A stretch of 64,000 nt of DNA from Cristatella mucedo (lineage: Eukaryota; Bryozoa; Phylactolaemata; Cristatellidae): the NCBI GenBank assembly GCA_009760855.2, contig WPIO01000008.1:3525001-3589000 (forward strand), written 5' to 3'. Each line of letters begins with the position of its first letter. Within the stretch, counting starts at the first letter, position 1. A program made the translations under genes and the position numbers. Below, one piece after another: positions 53,950 to 64,000 of this stretch. The notes beneath the pieces are model-generated. The model did no database searches, was not told the DNA's origin, and saw only the letters and a list, made by a program, of their open reading frames with translations.

Positions 53950-54715
53950 GACAATGGGGTTGACACTCCAGCCAGTATCAATCGCCTCAGCGACCTCTGC
54001 GTCCCCTTGCTCACCGCTCGAGAACGCAGATGTTCTTCACCCACTTCTTTTGTTCTCACGGAAACCGCCCAGCAAATCTAGGCTGGCTGGCGGCGACAGC
54101 GACCTTTGGCAAGCGCTTCCCTGTTCTCAAATTGCTAGCCGGAACTATAGGGTTGACAGGCCAGCCAATATCAATCGCCTCATTGCCCTTCTACGATAGC
54201 TGCGTCCTCTTGCTGTAGGACAGAGGTATTTCCTGCTGAGTAATTATCATGCGCTCTATAACTGAATCAGGCCGGCTCTGTGCTACAATATGTATACATT
54301 CGTATGACAAGAGTCGAGCAATGATGAATGTCAAAAATTGAGGGGAAATAATCTACTAACTTAAACGTGTAGCTGCAACGTGCACTTGCATGCTTAATAA
54401 TGTACATGGAAAACTTGAACACTTAAAAGGGTGTAAACTTGAAAGGGGTTTTCTAATGGTGGCCATTGCATTCCCGTAGCGTGCACTCTTTGCACTACTT
54501 ACGAAGTGACGACAGACGCTTACTGTGAATCAGCTTGGCATAGCCGAGTTGGCATACTGGAAAGCTGAATGATTAGCGTAAATTGAGAGTTTAAGCAGCA
54601 TTTTTAAATTGCTGTGAATTATTTATACTAAAAACTCGAATCGAGTACATCTGTTGGATAAATATTCATCGAGAAGCAGAATCAGAAGAAGTTGAAAGGA
54701 GAACTGGTGTAATGA
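53950..54715. other. no gene recognised
   Basis: GC-mixed then AT-leaning sequence; GGTTGACA and CCAGCCAATATCAATCGCCT occur twice (near 53,957-53,990 and 54,150-54,180), a small local repeat. No exon supported. Confidence 0.4.
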
Positions 54716-54718
54716 GAA

Positions 54719-54898
54719 GCGCTACCTTATTGAGCCATCGACTGTAGTTCGATGTACTCATTCCGTGGACTTCTAGCCGCGTTCTCGGCTGCAGTTATCT
54801 CTCTGGGGCGCTACCTTATTGAGCCATCGACTGTAGTTCAATATACTCATTCCGTGAACTTTTAGCAGCGTTCTCCGCTGCAGTTATCTCTCCATATT
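54719..54898. repeat. two 89-bp tandem units
   Basis: GCTACCTTATTGAGCCATCG starts at 54,721 and again at 54,810. The units differ at a few positions and each ends with GCTGCAGTTATCTCTC. Confidence 0.92.
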
Positions 54899-54954
54899 AA
54901 AAAATTGCAGAGTAATGCATTGATGACCGGTTACAATGCCTTACACCCTGCAAA

Positions 54955-55640
54955 AAAAATGTTCACCTCACGCAACAAAGAGAAAGTGAGAAGCCTAGCA
55001 AAGTCAGGAGCGCAGTTGAGGTAGTGAACAGCAAGGAAGTAGCAGCTCTGGACGGCTGGAAAGAATGGGCCATAGTCGGTAGCAGGAGAGCAGCCGTCAG
55101 TGCATACGAATTATGAAAGTGTGTTCGACAGCCTAGGTCCTGCAGGGCAAAAGCTTCGGTTGCCAACTGTATTTAAGCGGAGTAATCGAACAGCTAATTT
55201 ATTGACCGTATGTCCTGTGGGCACAAGGAGGCTACAACTGGTGCAGCAGTTCAGCTAGGTATGGAGTATCCAAGCCGTGGCGGGCCTTGTGGGTCGGTGT
55301 AAGAACTTTGCTCTGTATCCGTTGATCAACTGGCAGCCATCCTGGCTCTTTCGGCAAGGGAGACACGAGGTCAAACCCGGGATTTGTAAACCACCCCTGC
55401 AGCCATATTCATAGCCAGCTGAAGGTGGCCTGGTGGCTTTTTCGGTATCCCAGCAAAAAGGGAGCTACAAAAATCTAGCAGAGACAGAACTAAGGAGCTA
55501 GTTCAACTTCTTGCAAGCCATCGTGGAAGACAGTTTCTAATCTTAGATGGGAATTGGAAGTGATGGCTAGCTGTTGAAGCAGTCTGCTTAAAGAAGCTTT
55601 CAAAATTTAGGCAGCTGCCGAAAGACGACATCTAAATTCC
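54955..55640 (-). mobile_element. LINE family 2 3' part, decayed
   Basis: Follows 44,650-45,250 in order: CAACAAAGAGAAAGTG, the AGCTAATTTATTGACCG block, GCCGTGGCGGGCCTTGTGGG and the AACTTTGCTCTGTATCCGTT block, then the diverged RT end. Indels break every frame. Confidence 0.75.
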
Positions 55641-56655
55641 GAGCAGATACGGCGTCACCAATGCCTTCTAGTCCAGCCACACGCCTGCGGCGCTCTATGA
55701 GCAGAAGCTCCAACGTAGCGGGTAGGGATAGAGATTGAGGTCAGAAGGTCAAGGAAAGGGGGATAATTTGTCGTGCGCTTCCTGCTTCGACAACCGAAAC
55801 GACGGGCATCGTTGTACGCAGCCATCCAGCTCCAGTCAGCTGACATTCGCGCGGTTCGCCTAGCGGACGTGCGTCACTGCGCCGCCTGTTCCTCTGCAGC
55901 CGTCAGAATGCTGTCATCAGAGCTGAGAACTAGCTTTTAGAAGGCCGAGCCAACTAGAGAAAGCTAACATATAGGGGCTCGGGCGCGAAGATGGCGGCGC
56001 GACGAAGAACGAAGCCCCCCCCCCCCCGCAAGCGAGTTGTTGCACTGATGACGGCGGCTGTATTGTATCATATGCTGGCTACACTAGCGAGCGAGCGCAC
56101 ATACGGATGTGGCGGTCATAGCCGTCGTGTAAGCAGCTCCGGAGCGCCAGTGGATAAGAAAGTTAAAGAAAAGGGAGAGAGAGAGAGAGAGAGTGGATAG
56201 CGTGCGTACAGGCCGATACACAAGCAGAAAGTTCCTCGCTGCAGGACCGGCGGGTCACGCGACCACAGCTGACCCGTTGCAATTAAATCCAGCTTCGTCA
56301 GCCGACGCCGTCCAACTGCCTAATGAGGCGGTATTAATGAGGCGGTACTCAGCGCCCGTTGGCCGGGCGGAGCGGTGTGAGACCTGGTCGGGCGGAACGG
56401 CACTGTGGGCGTGGTCATGCCCATAAATAAACGTACACACCAAATAAGCTCCGTCGACCGGCAGTCATTCGACCGCGTCGACTACTCTCCCAGCAAGACG
56501 CTGCCGGCGCCGTTTCATCCGTCAACTTTCCTTATAAGGCGATTGCACTCACCCTGGTTTCCCGTGCTGGAGCCATTTACTGTGGCTGCCAAGACCTGCC
56601 GGGCTAGCTCACTAGCAGCACGACTCACAGCGACGCATCGGTCAGAGGTCGACTA
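55640..56655. other. GC- and CpG-rich stretch, no gene recognised
   Basis: It contains a C run near 56,016-56,025 and a (GA)n tract at about 56,176-56,194. Frames such as the one at 55,991-56,200 are open by composition (arginine/proline-rich) and show no family. A CpG-island promoter is possible but unproven. Confidence 0.35.
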
Positions 56656-56659
56656 TCGT

Positions 56660-56733
56660 CGAGCTGGTTTGGTCCAGTGGTTAAGGTGCTCGCCCCGACG
56701 AACGCCAGGCTAAGGTCGTGGGTTCGAGCCTCG

Positions 56734-56745
<12 letters not shown>
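56660..56745 (+). mobile_element. SINE family B head, tail replaced by (TA)n
   Basis: GAGCTGGTTTGGTCCAGTGG, then CTCGCCCCGAC and B box GGGTTCGAGCC at 56,720-56,730. After CCTCGAGG the sequence turns into a (TA)n tract of about 135 bases where the tail should be. Confidence 0.8.
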
Positions 56746-56788
<43 letters not shown>

Positions 56789-56801
56789 GATATTTATATA
56801 T

Positions 56802-56877
<76 letters not shown>
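56737..56877. repeat. (TA)n microsatellite
   Basis: Long TA runs with a short interruption at about 56,781-56,809. Tyrosine/isoleucine frames here are artefacts. Confidence 0.97.
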
Positions 56878-56881
<4 letters not shown>

Positions 56882-57059
56882 ATCATTTTACTGATTAGCC
56901 GCCGTTTGTATAGCAATCTAAGAAGATGGAAGCTCTGTCCAGATGAATTGCAGTTCACTGCAAGAGGAGTAGTAGCCTATTGCTAATTACAAGCAAGTTT
57001 CCATTCTTTGAGAAAGCATGAAAGAGCGGAAAAGAGAGCACTCCGAGCTGCTAGTTGGT

Positions 57060-57780
57060 AGAAACCGGCGCGAGAAGCATTCGCGGAATCACGCATAGAT
57101 ATAAGCAAGCAGGGCACACTGGAAAAGCGACTAGCTCGCAGTAGCTGCTGAGGAACTGCTGAGCGGAGCAGAAGCACTGACTTTAGCAGAGACTTAAAAA
57201 CATTTTTTGCCAAGTCATGGCAGGTTGCGACCAAAGCCAGAAGCCAGAGCTCCCGACTCAATGGTGCATGCTTAGCCAAAGGCTCGATCACCAAAGGGCT
57301 CGTATTTAGTGTGAGGAACGGCGAGACGGCTAGAAGCCGAGGAGGACCTCGCGGTGCGAGAGCACGTGACTGGAGGAGCAAGGCTCGCGGATAGGTCAAG
57401 GTTGTTGCACGCGAGATAGGATAGCTGTACTCGAGGGAAGCGACGCGAAAGCCAGATAGGGGACATTGAATTCGAATAGACGCTAGTCACAGTGAGGCAG
57501 TGCAATTCCGACAGAAATGGATGCGATGTGGCAACTAAGCCCTCGAAGGCAGCGAAGACGAACTGCTGAAATTTGCAGCAGTTGCAGGCGATTAGAGGGC
57601 ATAGCTTGGCAGTCCTGAATAACTGGAATGAAAGTAATCTAGACGCGATATGACTAGCGGATGAACTGCTTTAGCTGTCGTCCGAGTCGTTTCTAATTTT
57701 TGTGCTTTTCGGAAGTTGAAAGTCAGCCGCCGTGACCGTGGTGGCACTGTGCCCATGCAATTACAAGTCTCCATCGAATA
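57060..57780 (-). mobile_element. LINE family 3 C-terminal fragment, decayed
   Basis: The minus strand encodes VISRLDYFHSSYSGLPSYAL (57,592-57,774) and RLAVPHTKYEPFGDRAFG (57,272-57,505). These are the conserved C-terminal blocks of L2/CR1 LINE proteins, but with sequence unlike families 1, 2 and 4. Confidence 0.65.
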
Positions 57781-57789
57781 GCACGCAAA

Positions 57790-58860
57790 TTTTATGAAGA
57801 GACGGCGTGGGAGTAATTCGAGATGAACTAGTCTTTAAGGTTAGGCTTTCCAACTTAATTGCTGCAATAGGATGAAAGTAACTATTACGTTTTTAAAGTA
57901 GATCCTTCGGTCACGGTCAATGTAAACTACAGGAAAATGCAGTGCGAAGCAAATCTTGTTGCATTCTATGAAAATCTCTTCAAGCAATTTCCTGGTAGCC
58001 TGAATATTTTTCTGATGCCAGCCAGTTGACTTAAGGTCACGAAACTGGAGAAAATACAGTGGGTCGCTCTCTGGTTCCCAAGTAAAGTCTGTCTTACGAA
58101 ATTAATGAATTACTAGCATGAATTCATTCAGAGATAGTGGTAGCGATATTTATTCTACAGGAAGAGCTCACGGTGGGTAGATTATTTCAAGCATGAGCCA
58201 TCCTGTTGAGTAGTCGTCCACCAAACGTATAGCAGCAGCGCGGAGATGCGGATGAGTCGTTTCTATCGATCTAAGCTCCTCCCTGCTGAGTCTGCTTTAC
58301 AATTCCTTGCGCCGCACATGATCTCCAGCTGTCGCTGAAATGAAAGTATCGAATATTTGGATGATTAATCAAACAAAAAAAGTGCCTTAGACAGGGCAGG
58401 TGAAGCTAGTCGAACTGTTGAAAAGAGAGCACTTCCGGCGAGAGCTCAATAGCTGCGGGCCTGCGGAGGCCCGGATGTGCGGGAGGCGCGGCTCTTTTGC
58501 TCCTGATAATCGTCTTCTCGAATCCTTCGTATCGTGCACAGACAGGCTAAGCGCATAAGCATGCCATTACAAAGATAAATCTCCTCAAAGATAAAAACCT
58601 AACCGTATGGCCAATGTTTAGCCGCTGAGGAAGTGTTTTCCAAATTGTAGCTTGAAAACTTAGAATAAAAAATATCAATTGAAAAAGCAAAAGGGGCAAT
58701 ATCAAAGGCTATTTTCTGCTATCACAGTCCAATCAGAACTATACGCTGGCAGCTTAGTCTTCTCATACGTATCTATTTTCCTAACAGAATAGTCTAGTCT
58801 CAGTCATTCACAATCAGTATAGTCTAACCCCAAGCCTGCTGCCAGCATATTCTGATTCCA
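57790..58860. other. no gene recognised
   Basis: No open frame of note on either strand and no match to the window's repeat families. Confidence 0.4.
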
Positions 58861-58954
58861 ATACATTGAGAGAGACGGCTGCAGGAAGGATTTCTACAAA
58901 GAATCGAGATTTCTTCGTCAAACTAATAATGCACACACACATACATATGTTCCA

Positions 58955-58979
58955 TATGTTTATATATATATACTATATA

Positions 58980-59029
<50 letters not shown>

Positions 59030-59077
59030 TATATATGTATATATATCCGATATATATATGATATATATATATATATC

Positions 59078-59109
<32 letters not shown>

Positions 59110-59110
59110 C
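58955..59110. repeat. (TA)n / (ATATG)n / (GT)n microsatellite block
   Basis: TA-rich tract with short ATATCAT and ATATCCG interruptions ending in (GT)n at 59,096-59,108. Confidence 0.95.
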
Positions 59111-60300
59111 ATATTTGGGTTCCTCGTGATAGATGTCTAGGCATCTGGGGGCTGGTTATGGTATTTAATAACAAATTAAAAATTGATAATGTATTGTATC
59201 CTCTTGTCAGTAATAAATTCCTTATTTTATATAAGTTCCTTTAATAGCTGCCACTACTGCTTTCTTTTTCAGCTAGCGCCTACGTCATTCTCTACTGGAA
59301 TGCTAAGTCATGCCATTATTTTTATTTTACGGCAATTTTTAGCATCGCTTCGAGATCGTCTCCGTAGTATTAAATAGCTCTACAGCTGCGCGTTCTATTG
59401 TGGTTTACCTTGAAAGGTGGATTATTGCAGTTTTTGTCCAGCTCCACTCCCTAAGCTTTGAGAATTCCGTAGTGTGTGCCACTACAGAAATTTGAATTTC
59501 TAAAAATCCCATGGCAATTGAGCAATTGTGCTGGTACCATATCTCGAACCTATCCGCCTTTTGCCCGTCAGCTGAATTTTCCTTAAGCGCTCCGGCGTGC
59601 CGTGTCCACTGTTGCACTTCAGTTTGACCCGCTCGCGCGATGCACCGGCTGACACATATGCCACATGCCCGTATGCGCGGCACCGTATGCGCCGTATGCG
59701 TGGCACCTGCAGTCGCAGTGCGCTGCATTGCTGCTGACTTGGGCCGACTTCCGTCTTCTCACTTTGCTGCTCCTTTGACGACCCGTCGAACACTATCGCT
59801 TGAAACTAGTCGCCTATCGGACTCGTACAGAAAAAGTAGCTATTCTGCTAACGCTAAAATTTGGCACCGGATTTTGCGGATGCAGCGGAGAAAATTGTAG
59901 GCCAGCTTTTAGATGGCGACTTTCGGGCGCTGACAAATAGGGAAAAGCCAACGACAAAAATGCCAACTCGGACGCCTTTAAGACAAGGACGACGACTCGG
60001 ACACAACGAACTTTTTTTCTGTGATCGAATGCAATATTCTCCACTTGCATATCGAGTGATTCACATCGGTGCAATTAGCGATTCGTTAACTGGCGTTCGG
60101 TACTAATGGTAATGCTGAAAAAAAAAACAGTTCGCCACTACGGAGAAGATGATTGGTACGATTCCGATGGCTCCCCGTACCCACAGATGCGCGAACCTGT
60201 GGCTACGCTCCATGGCCTGTGTCTCCACCTGCAGCTTCACGACGTCACACAATAAAGTGGGAGTCAGGCTCGCCAGAGAGCTGATTTTTCTACAGCACGT
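59110..60300. other. no gene recognised
   Basis: Moderately long frames occur on both strands (59,405-59,793 minus, 59,861-60,106 plus, 60,103-60,339 minus). None shows a family, signal peptide or clear splice pair. They are left unassigned. Confidence 0.35.
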
Positions 60301-60304
60301 TCGA

Positions 60305-61500
60305 AGCCCGGGCGGCTTTCGCATTTCCCTTTGCAGCAAATGTAAAGCGCCTAGAAATAGATTGAGTTCGCTGAGGGTGCTTTATCAGGTGTACACTTAT
60401 AACTATTATCATTAGCCTCAGGTCATGTCGCAGCACCTTTCAAAAAGCCTGTAGTCGGGCCACTACTCAAGAGTCCCTTCTACCGTTCACATAAAAGGCA
60501 CTGTAACGAGTCGTTTTGGACCATCTGAACTCATATATTGAAACTTCAAACCTTGCTAGTAAGTTCCAGTCTGGTTTTAAAGCTAATCATTCCAAGGAGT
60601 CGGCATTAACTCGGGTGCATAATAATCTTCTGAAGAATTCAGACTCGGCTAGAGTCTCTTTGCTTGATTTGCTCGATCTGTCGGCAGCTTTTGATACTAT
60701 CAATTACCAAGTCCTTGTTGAGCGTCTCTCATCTCGCCTGGGCACCACTGGCACTGCATTGCAATGGTTCAGGTCCTATCTCGGTGGGGGACTTCAAATT
60801 ATTATGTGAATGGACAAAGATTAATTGAGGAGACTCTGAAGTATGTGGAAACTCAGGGTTCTGTCCTTGATCCATCTTTTTCTTGGTTTACATTCTCCCT
60901 CTTGCCAATTTGATTGCGAGGCACAATCTAGACTTTCACTTCTATGCAGATGACATTCAGTTGTACCCTTCCTTTGATCCCTACCAGCCCTCCAGCACGT
61001 CGAACTCTCTCAACTCCCTTGCTGCACGTTATGATGACATCCGCGCATGGATGGCAGCAAATTTTCTTAAATTGAATGATGATAAAAACCAATTTACTAG
61101 TTATGGGTCAAACCAAGTGGGATTCAGAAATTGGAAAGTTTAGCACTCACGATCGGCTCTGCCAGCATGTCTCCTGCTGAATCTGCACAAAATGTATGTG
61201 TCCTGTTCCAAAGTGACCTTGACGAAGTTTATAAATAAGCTAAAACGCACCTGTTTATTACAGCATTTAGTGGTTCTATGTGGTTCGTTCTTTGTCTGCC
61301 TATACGTGCTGCCACTATGCATGCTGCCAATTAGCCTTTTGCATGCCGAGTCTCTGCACGCTACCTCCAACCACATTATCATTGTTGCTGATTGAGCATG
61401 CTACCGCTAACTATTTTACCACGCTTACCTTACAGTAAATGTAAAGTGCCTGGAAAGAGATTAATTCCTCTCAAAGCGCACTTCAAATGTATTTATTACT
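60305..61500 (+). mobile_element. LINE family 1: tail stub plus a 5' truncated copy
   Basis: A stub with GTAAAGCGCCTAGAAATAG at 60,338-60,400 is followed by a separate copy. That copy holds SNLASKFQSGFKANHSKESA and [16 protein letters not shown] (60,516-60,809) and FYADDIQLYPSFDP and [14 protein letters not shown] (60,883-61,143). A deletion removes the C-terminal region, and the 3' UTR and hairpin run to about 61,500. Confidence 0.82.
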
Positions 61501-63640
61501 ATCACTTATATCAGTCTGGGAGCTCGCAAATTTATTTCGATACTAGCTATGCAACTATGCTGGCTCTCTGAGCAAGGGAAACTAGTTGTGTCGACGATGG
61601 ACGACTGGAATGTTCTCACTCTTTGAATACGCTCATCTGCTATTATTAAACGTAAAAGTGCTTGATATTTTAACAAAAGTATTAACATTAATATATTCTC
61701 ACAAAAAGAAATCTTAAGAACTCGCTACCAGCGAAAGGCCTGATTTTGTCAACAAATTTCCACTGAGGCAATTCGTGTGGACGCTTCAGACATTGCTTGG
61801 CTAATCTTCTCGGTCGAAGAAAAACTGTAATTACTTGATACGGATTCTCACGGAGAAGAAGATTGACATCAATTTAGCCGAGGAGCTGACCATGCGGACA
61901 CTGATTGCTATTACCATGGTGTCACAGCAGGGAGTGTCAGCGTTCTACATTTTCAGCTGACTGTGTGATTGTTGAGCGCATTTCCTCGAGCTAGCAGCCA
62001 CCATACATCAGCTTGGCTCAGCTAACACTCTGGAATACGAAGCAATTACATCCGGTAATGGCGTCGCCGAGTCGATGCTTAAAGTCATATTTTCTGAAAG
62101 AGTCCACGTGGCAGTTGCATCTTCCAGCGTCGAAAGTCGCTAAAATCTGCCTTCTAACCAGACGAACATGGCTGGGCGATCGAAGATGGACCGTTCAAGA
62201 TGTCTCGTTGTATACCAACGTCGTGTTGTTTATCGCCGTCGTGTAATAATTGCCATTAGCTTCTGAAAACATTGGCGATCAATAACTAAGTTGCAAGCGA
62301 GCGAACGCCGACCGAGACCTCTTCGCGATGCAGACTTGTTTAATGGCTCGAGTCATCACCTACTGTGGTATCTGCACCACGCATAATAGCCGATGCCAAT
62401 CGCAGCTAGCACTGCCACAGCAGCAATAAAAATCTTCTCTCGAGCCATTAGCCTTCATAGAATGCGCTGGATCACTCCCTTAGTCGCTCGCGTTCCGACG
62501 CACTACACAATAATGAGAATCGTCATTGCGTCGAGCAGAACATTTACATCTGCTGCAGCTGGGAAGTGCAACGAAGTGAGACGCAGCCTGAAGGTCCACT
62601 ATTTGTACGTGCGATCGCCGTTCTTGTTATTTACAGTGCCGAACATTGGTCAAGGTCTAGCATACCAAAATTTTTAAATGAAGCGTTGGCACAGACGTCG
62701 TAATTATGTCCTCTGATTTTCTCTATTCAATTTTGTAGGTTTATCCTGTAGAGCTTGCACACTGCGACGTTTTGATTTCAAAGCTCGGCTTCGTTCGTTA
62801 CAAATGGCATCGATGAGCTCGCTCTTTCAGACACACGTGCGAAAAATCGTTAGCATCTCACATTCGGACCAGACATTAGCACTGAGTCGGAAATTCTTTT
62901 AGGCTCTAAGTAATTCTTTTGCTTTTTCCATATTTAGAAATTAAAACTCCCTTTAAAACGCAGCTTGCTAAATTGGTATGCTCTTATCGGCACCAACCTG
63001 AAAATTGAAAGGTCAAACTAATCCTAAAATTATAATTAAGTCACTAATAGCACCCACATCTGCATATCTTCGTAATCGAATATGATCATTTGTGCTATTT
63101 ACTAGATAGAAAACGGCTCCAGAATATTGTTGGCGATAGAGTGTGATTGTCCGAACCGATTGCTTTGTTTACGCAACGTCCGTGTGCAATAACAGTATAC
63201 CTGTGCCTTCTCATCCTCTCTATTTTGAAGTTTTTGAAGAGGGTCACTTTCGAGAATCTAAATCAGTGTATAGGTTTTGTTCACGTGCATTTACTAACCA
63301 CGCTGAAGTCTTGCAGCAGGAAACTCTTTATTGCACGACAAAAACTTGATGGTAGGCTCTTCTGCCGCAACGGCAACAAAGCTATTGACTCAGCTAATCT
63401 CAATGTTTAGACCCAGATTAAGAAAAGTGCACATTAATAAAATAAAATTTGACAGATATTAAGCTGCGCGAAAGTCAATTTTACGAGAGCACATTGAAGC
63501 GCCGTTGTCAAGGTTTAATCGCCGCCCACAGCTCCATCCATTTCCTTTTCTCGAGTTCTCTTACAAACGAGCCGCAAAGGCCACCACTACCACATTCTAC
63601 TCGAATCGACAGAAATTTAGTCAGACCTCGGCTGTACGAA
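61500..63640. other. no gene recognised
   Basis: About 2.1 kb without a supported exon or known repeat. Frames at 62,013-62,246 and 62,393-62,677 look like composition effects. Confidence 0.4.
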
Positions 63641-63654
63641 GCTCAATTTATATT

Positions 63655-63785
63655 TATAATTCATTGGTCCGGCTGTTATGGTACTCGCACCGACCAAGGT
63701 CTGGCGGATGTCTTGGGCTCAAGCCTCAAGGCATATGTGAAGCGCCCGAATGAAGATTAAGTTCTCTTATGGCGCTATGCAAATG

Positions 63786-63795
<10 letters not shown>
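63655..63795 (+). mobile_element. SINE family B copy running into (TA)n
   Basis: Decayed head (TTGGTCCGGCTGTTATGG), CTCGCACCGACCAAGG, B-box-like GGGCTCAAGCC, and the intact tail hairpin (AAGCGCCCGAATGAAG, GGCGCTATGCAAATGAATT), then (TA)n at 63,788-63,837 and (CA)n to 63,862. Confidence 0.78.
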
Positions 63796-63844
<49 letters not shown>

Positions 63845-63862
63845 CACACACACACACACACA
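63788..63862. repeat. (TA)n and (CA)n microsatellite
   Basis: A pure TA run of about 50 bases, then CA repeats. It starts exactly at the end of a SINE B tail. Confidence 0.97.
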
Positions 63863-64000
63863 ATTTCGATGCCGCGTATTTCGCTCCGCTATCATTCGAG
63901 TGTACCCACACAATTCCGCACCTTTGCGCACGCGAGTTCTCATGCACTGCTCTTCAATCGACTGCATTGTGGCCCTGGCCGGAAGTGGAACGACGCTGCG

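Noticed and set aside
55991-56200. Arg/Pro-rich small protein
   Set aside because: Composition-driven open frame in GC-rich DNA ending in a (GA)n tract. No homology or splice context.

Overview
This window looks like nuclear DNA of an invertebrate metazoan. The few host exons are separated by introns with GT-AG or GC-AG borders. Most of the rest is retrotransposon debris: L2/CR1-like LINEs ending in (ATT)n, tRNA-derived SINEs, and (TA)n, (CT)n and (AC)n microsatellites. I cannot name the species from the sequence.

Host genes. (1) A dihydrodiol dehydrogenase-like gene (GFO/IDH/MocA family, DHDH-like) lies on the minus strand from about 52,225 down to 43,432. I place six exons, and all five introns agree in phase. 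A second, broken copy lies at about 4.48-9.52 kb and a shorter one at 30.6-32.6 kb. (2) A decayed SLC6 (Na+-coupled neurotransmitter/amino-acid) transporter lies on the minus strand at 9.5-12.65 kb. It has two in-frame stops and a 104-bp tandem triplication at one exon, and its last recognisable exon is fused to the 3' end of a DHDH exon copy.

Virus-like element. A block of 14,404 bp at 15,337-29,740 is AT-rich, unlike its surroundings. It has terminal inverted repeats of about 150 bp and a 5-bp target duplication (TGCCG). It carries a protein-primed family B DNA polymerase of the Maverick/Polinton/adintovirus type, a parvovirus-like phospholipase A2 domain, an adenovirus-type (adenain-like) protease, an HNH-AP2 endonuclease, three tail-fibre-like proteins and several unknown ORFs. 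I could not find a capsid protein, packaging ATPase or integrase. Every larger gene is broken by stops, frameshifts or nested SINE/LINE insertions, so this is an old, inactive endogenous copy. Many ORFs have a TATAG-type motif directly before the start codon.

Repeats. LINE family 1 (L2-like) is the commonest; the best copy is at 6,149-8,427. LINE family 2 is best seen at 44,575-46,990. SINE family A has seven copies and SINE family B has seven. Better-preserved SINE B copies share the 3' hairpin tail of LINE family 1, which suggests that LINE mobilises them. A 732-bp solo-LTR candidate lies at 53,207-53,938. From 53.9 kb to the end I recognise no intact gene.
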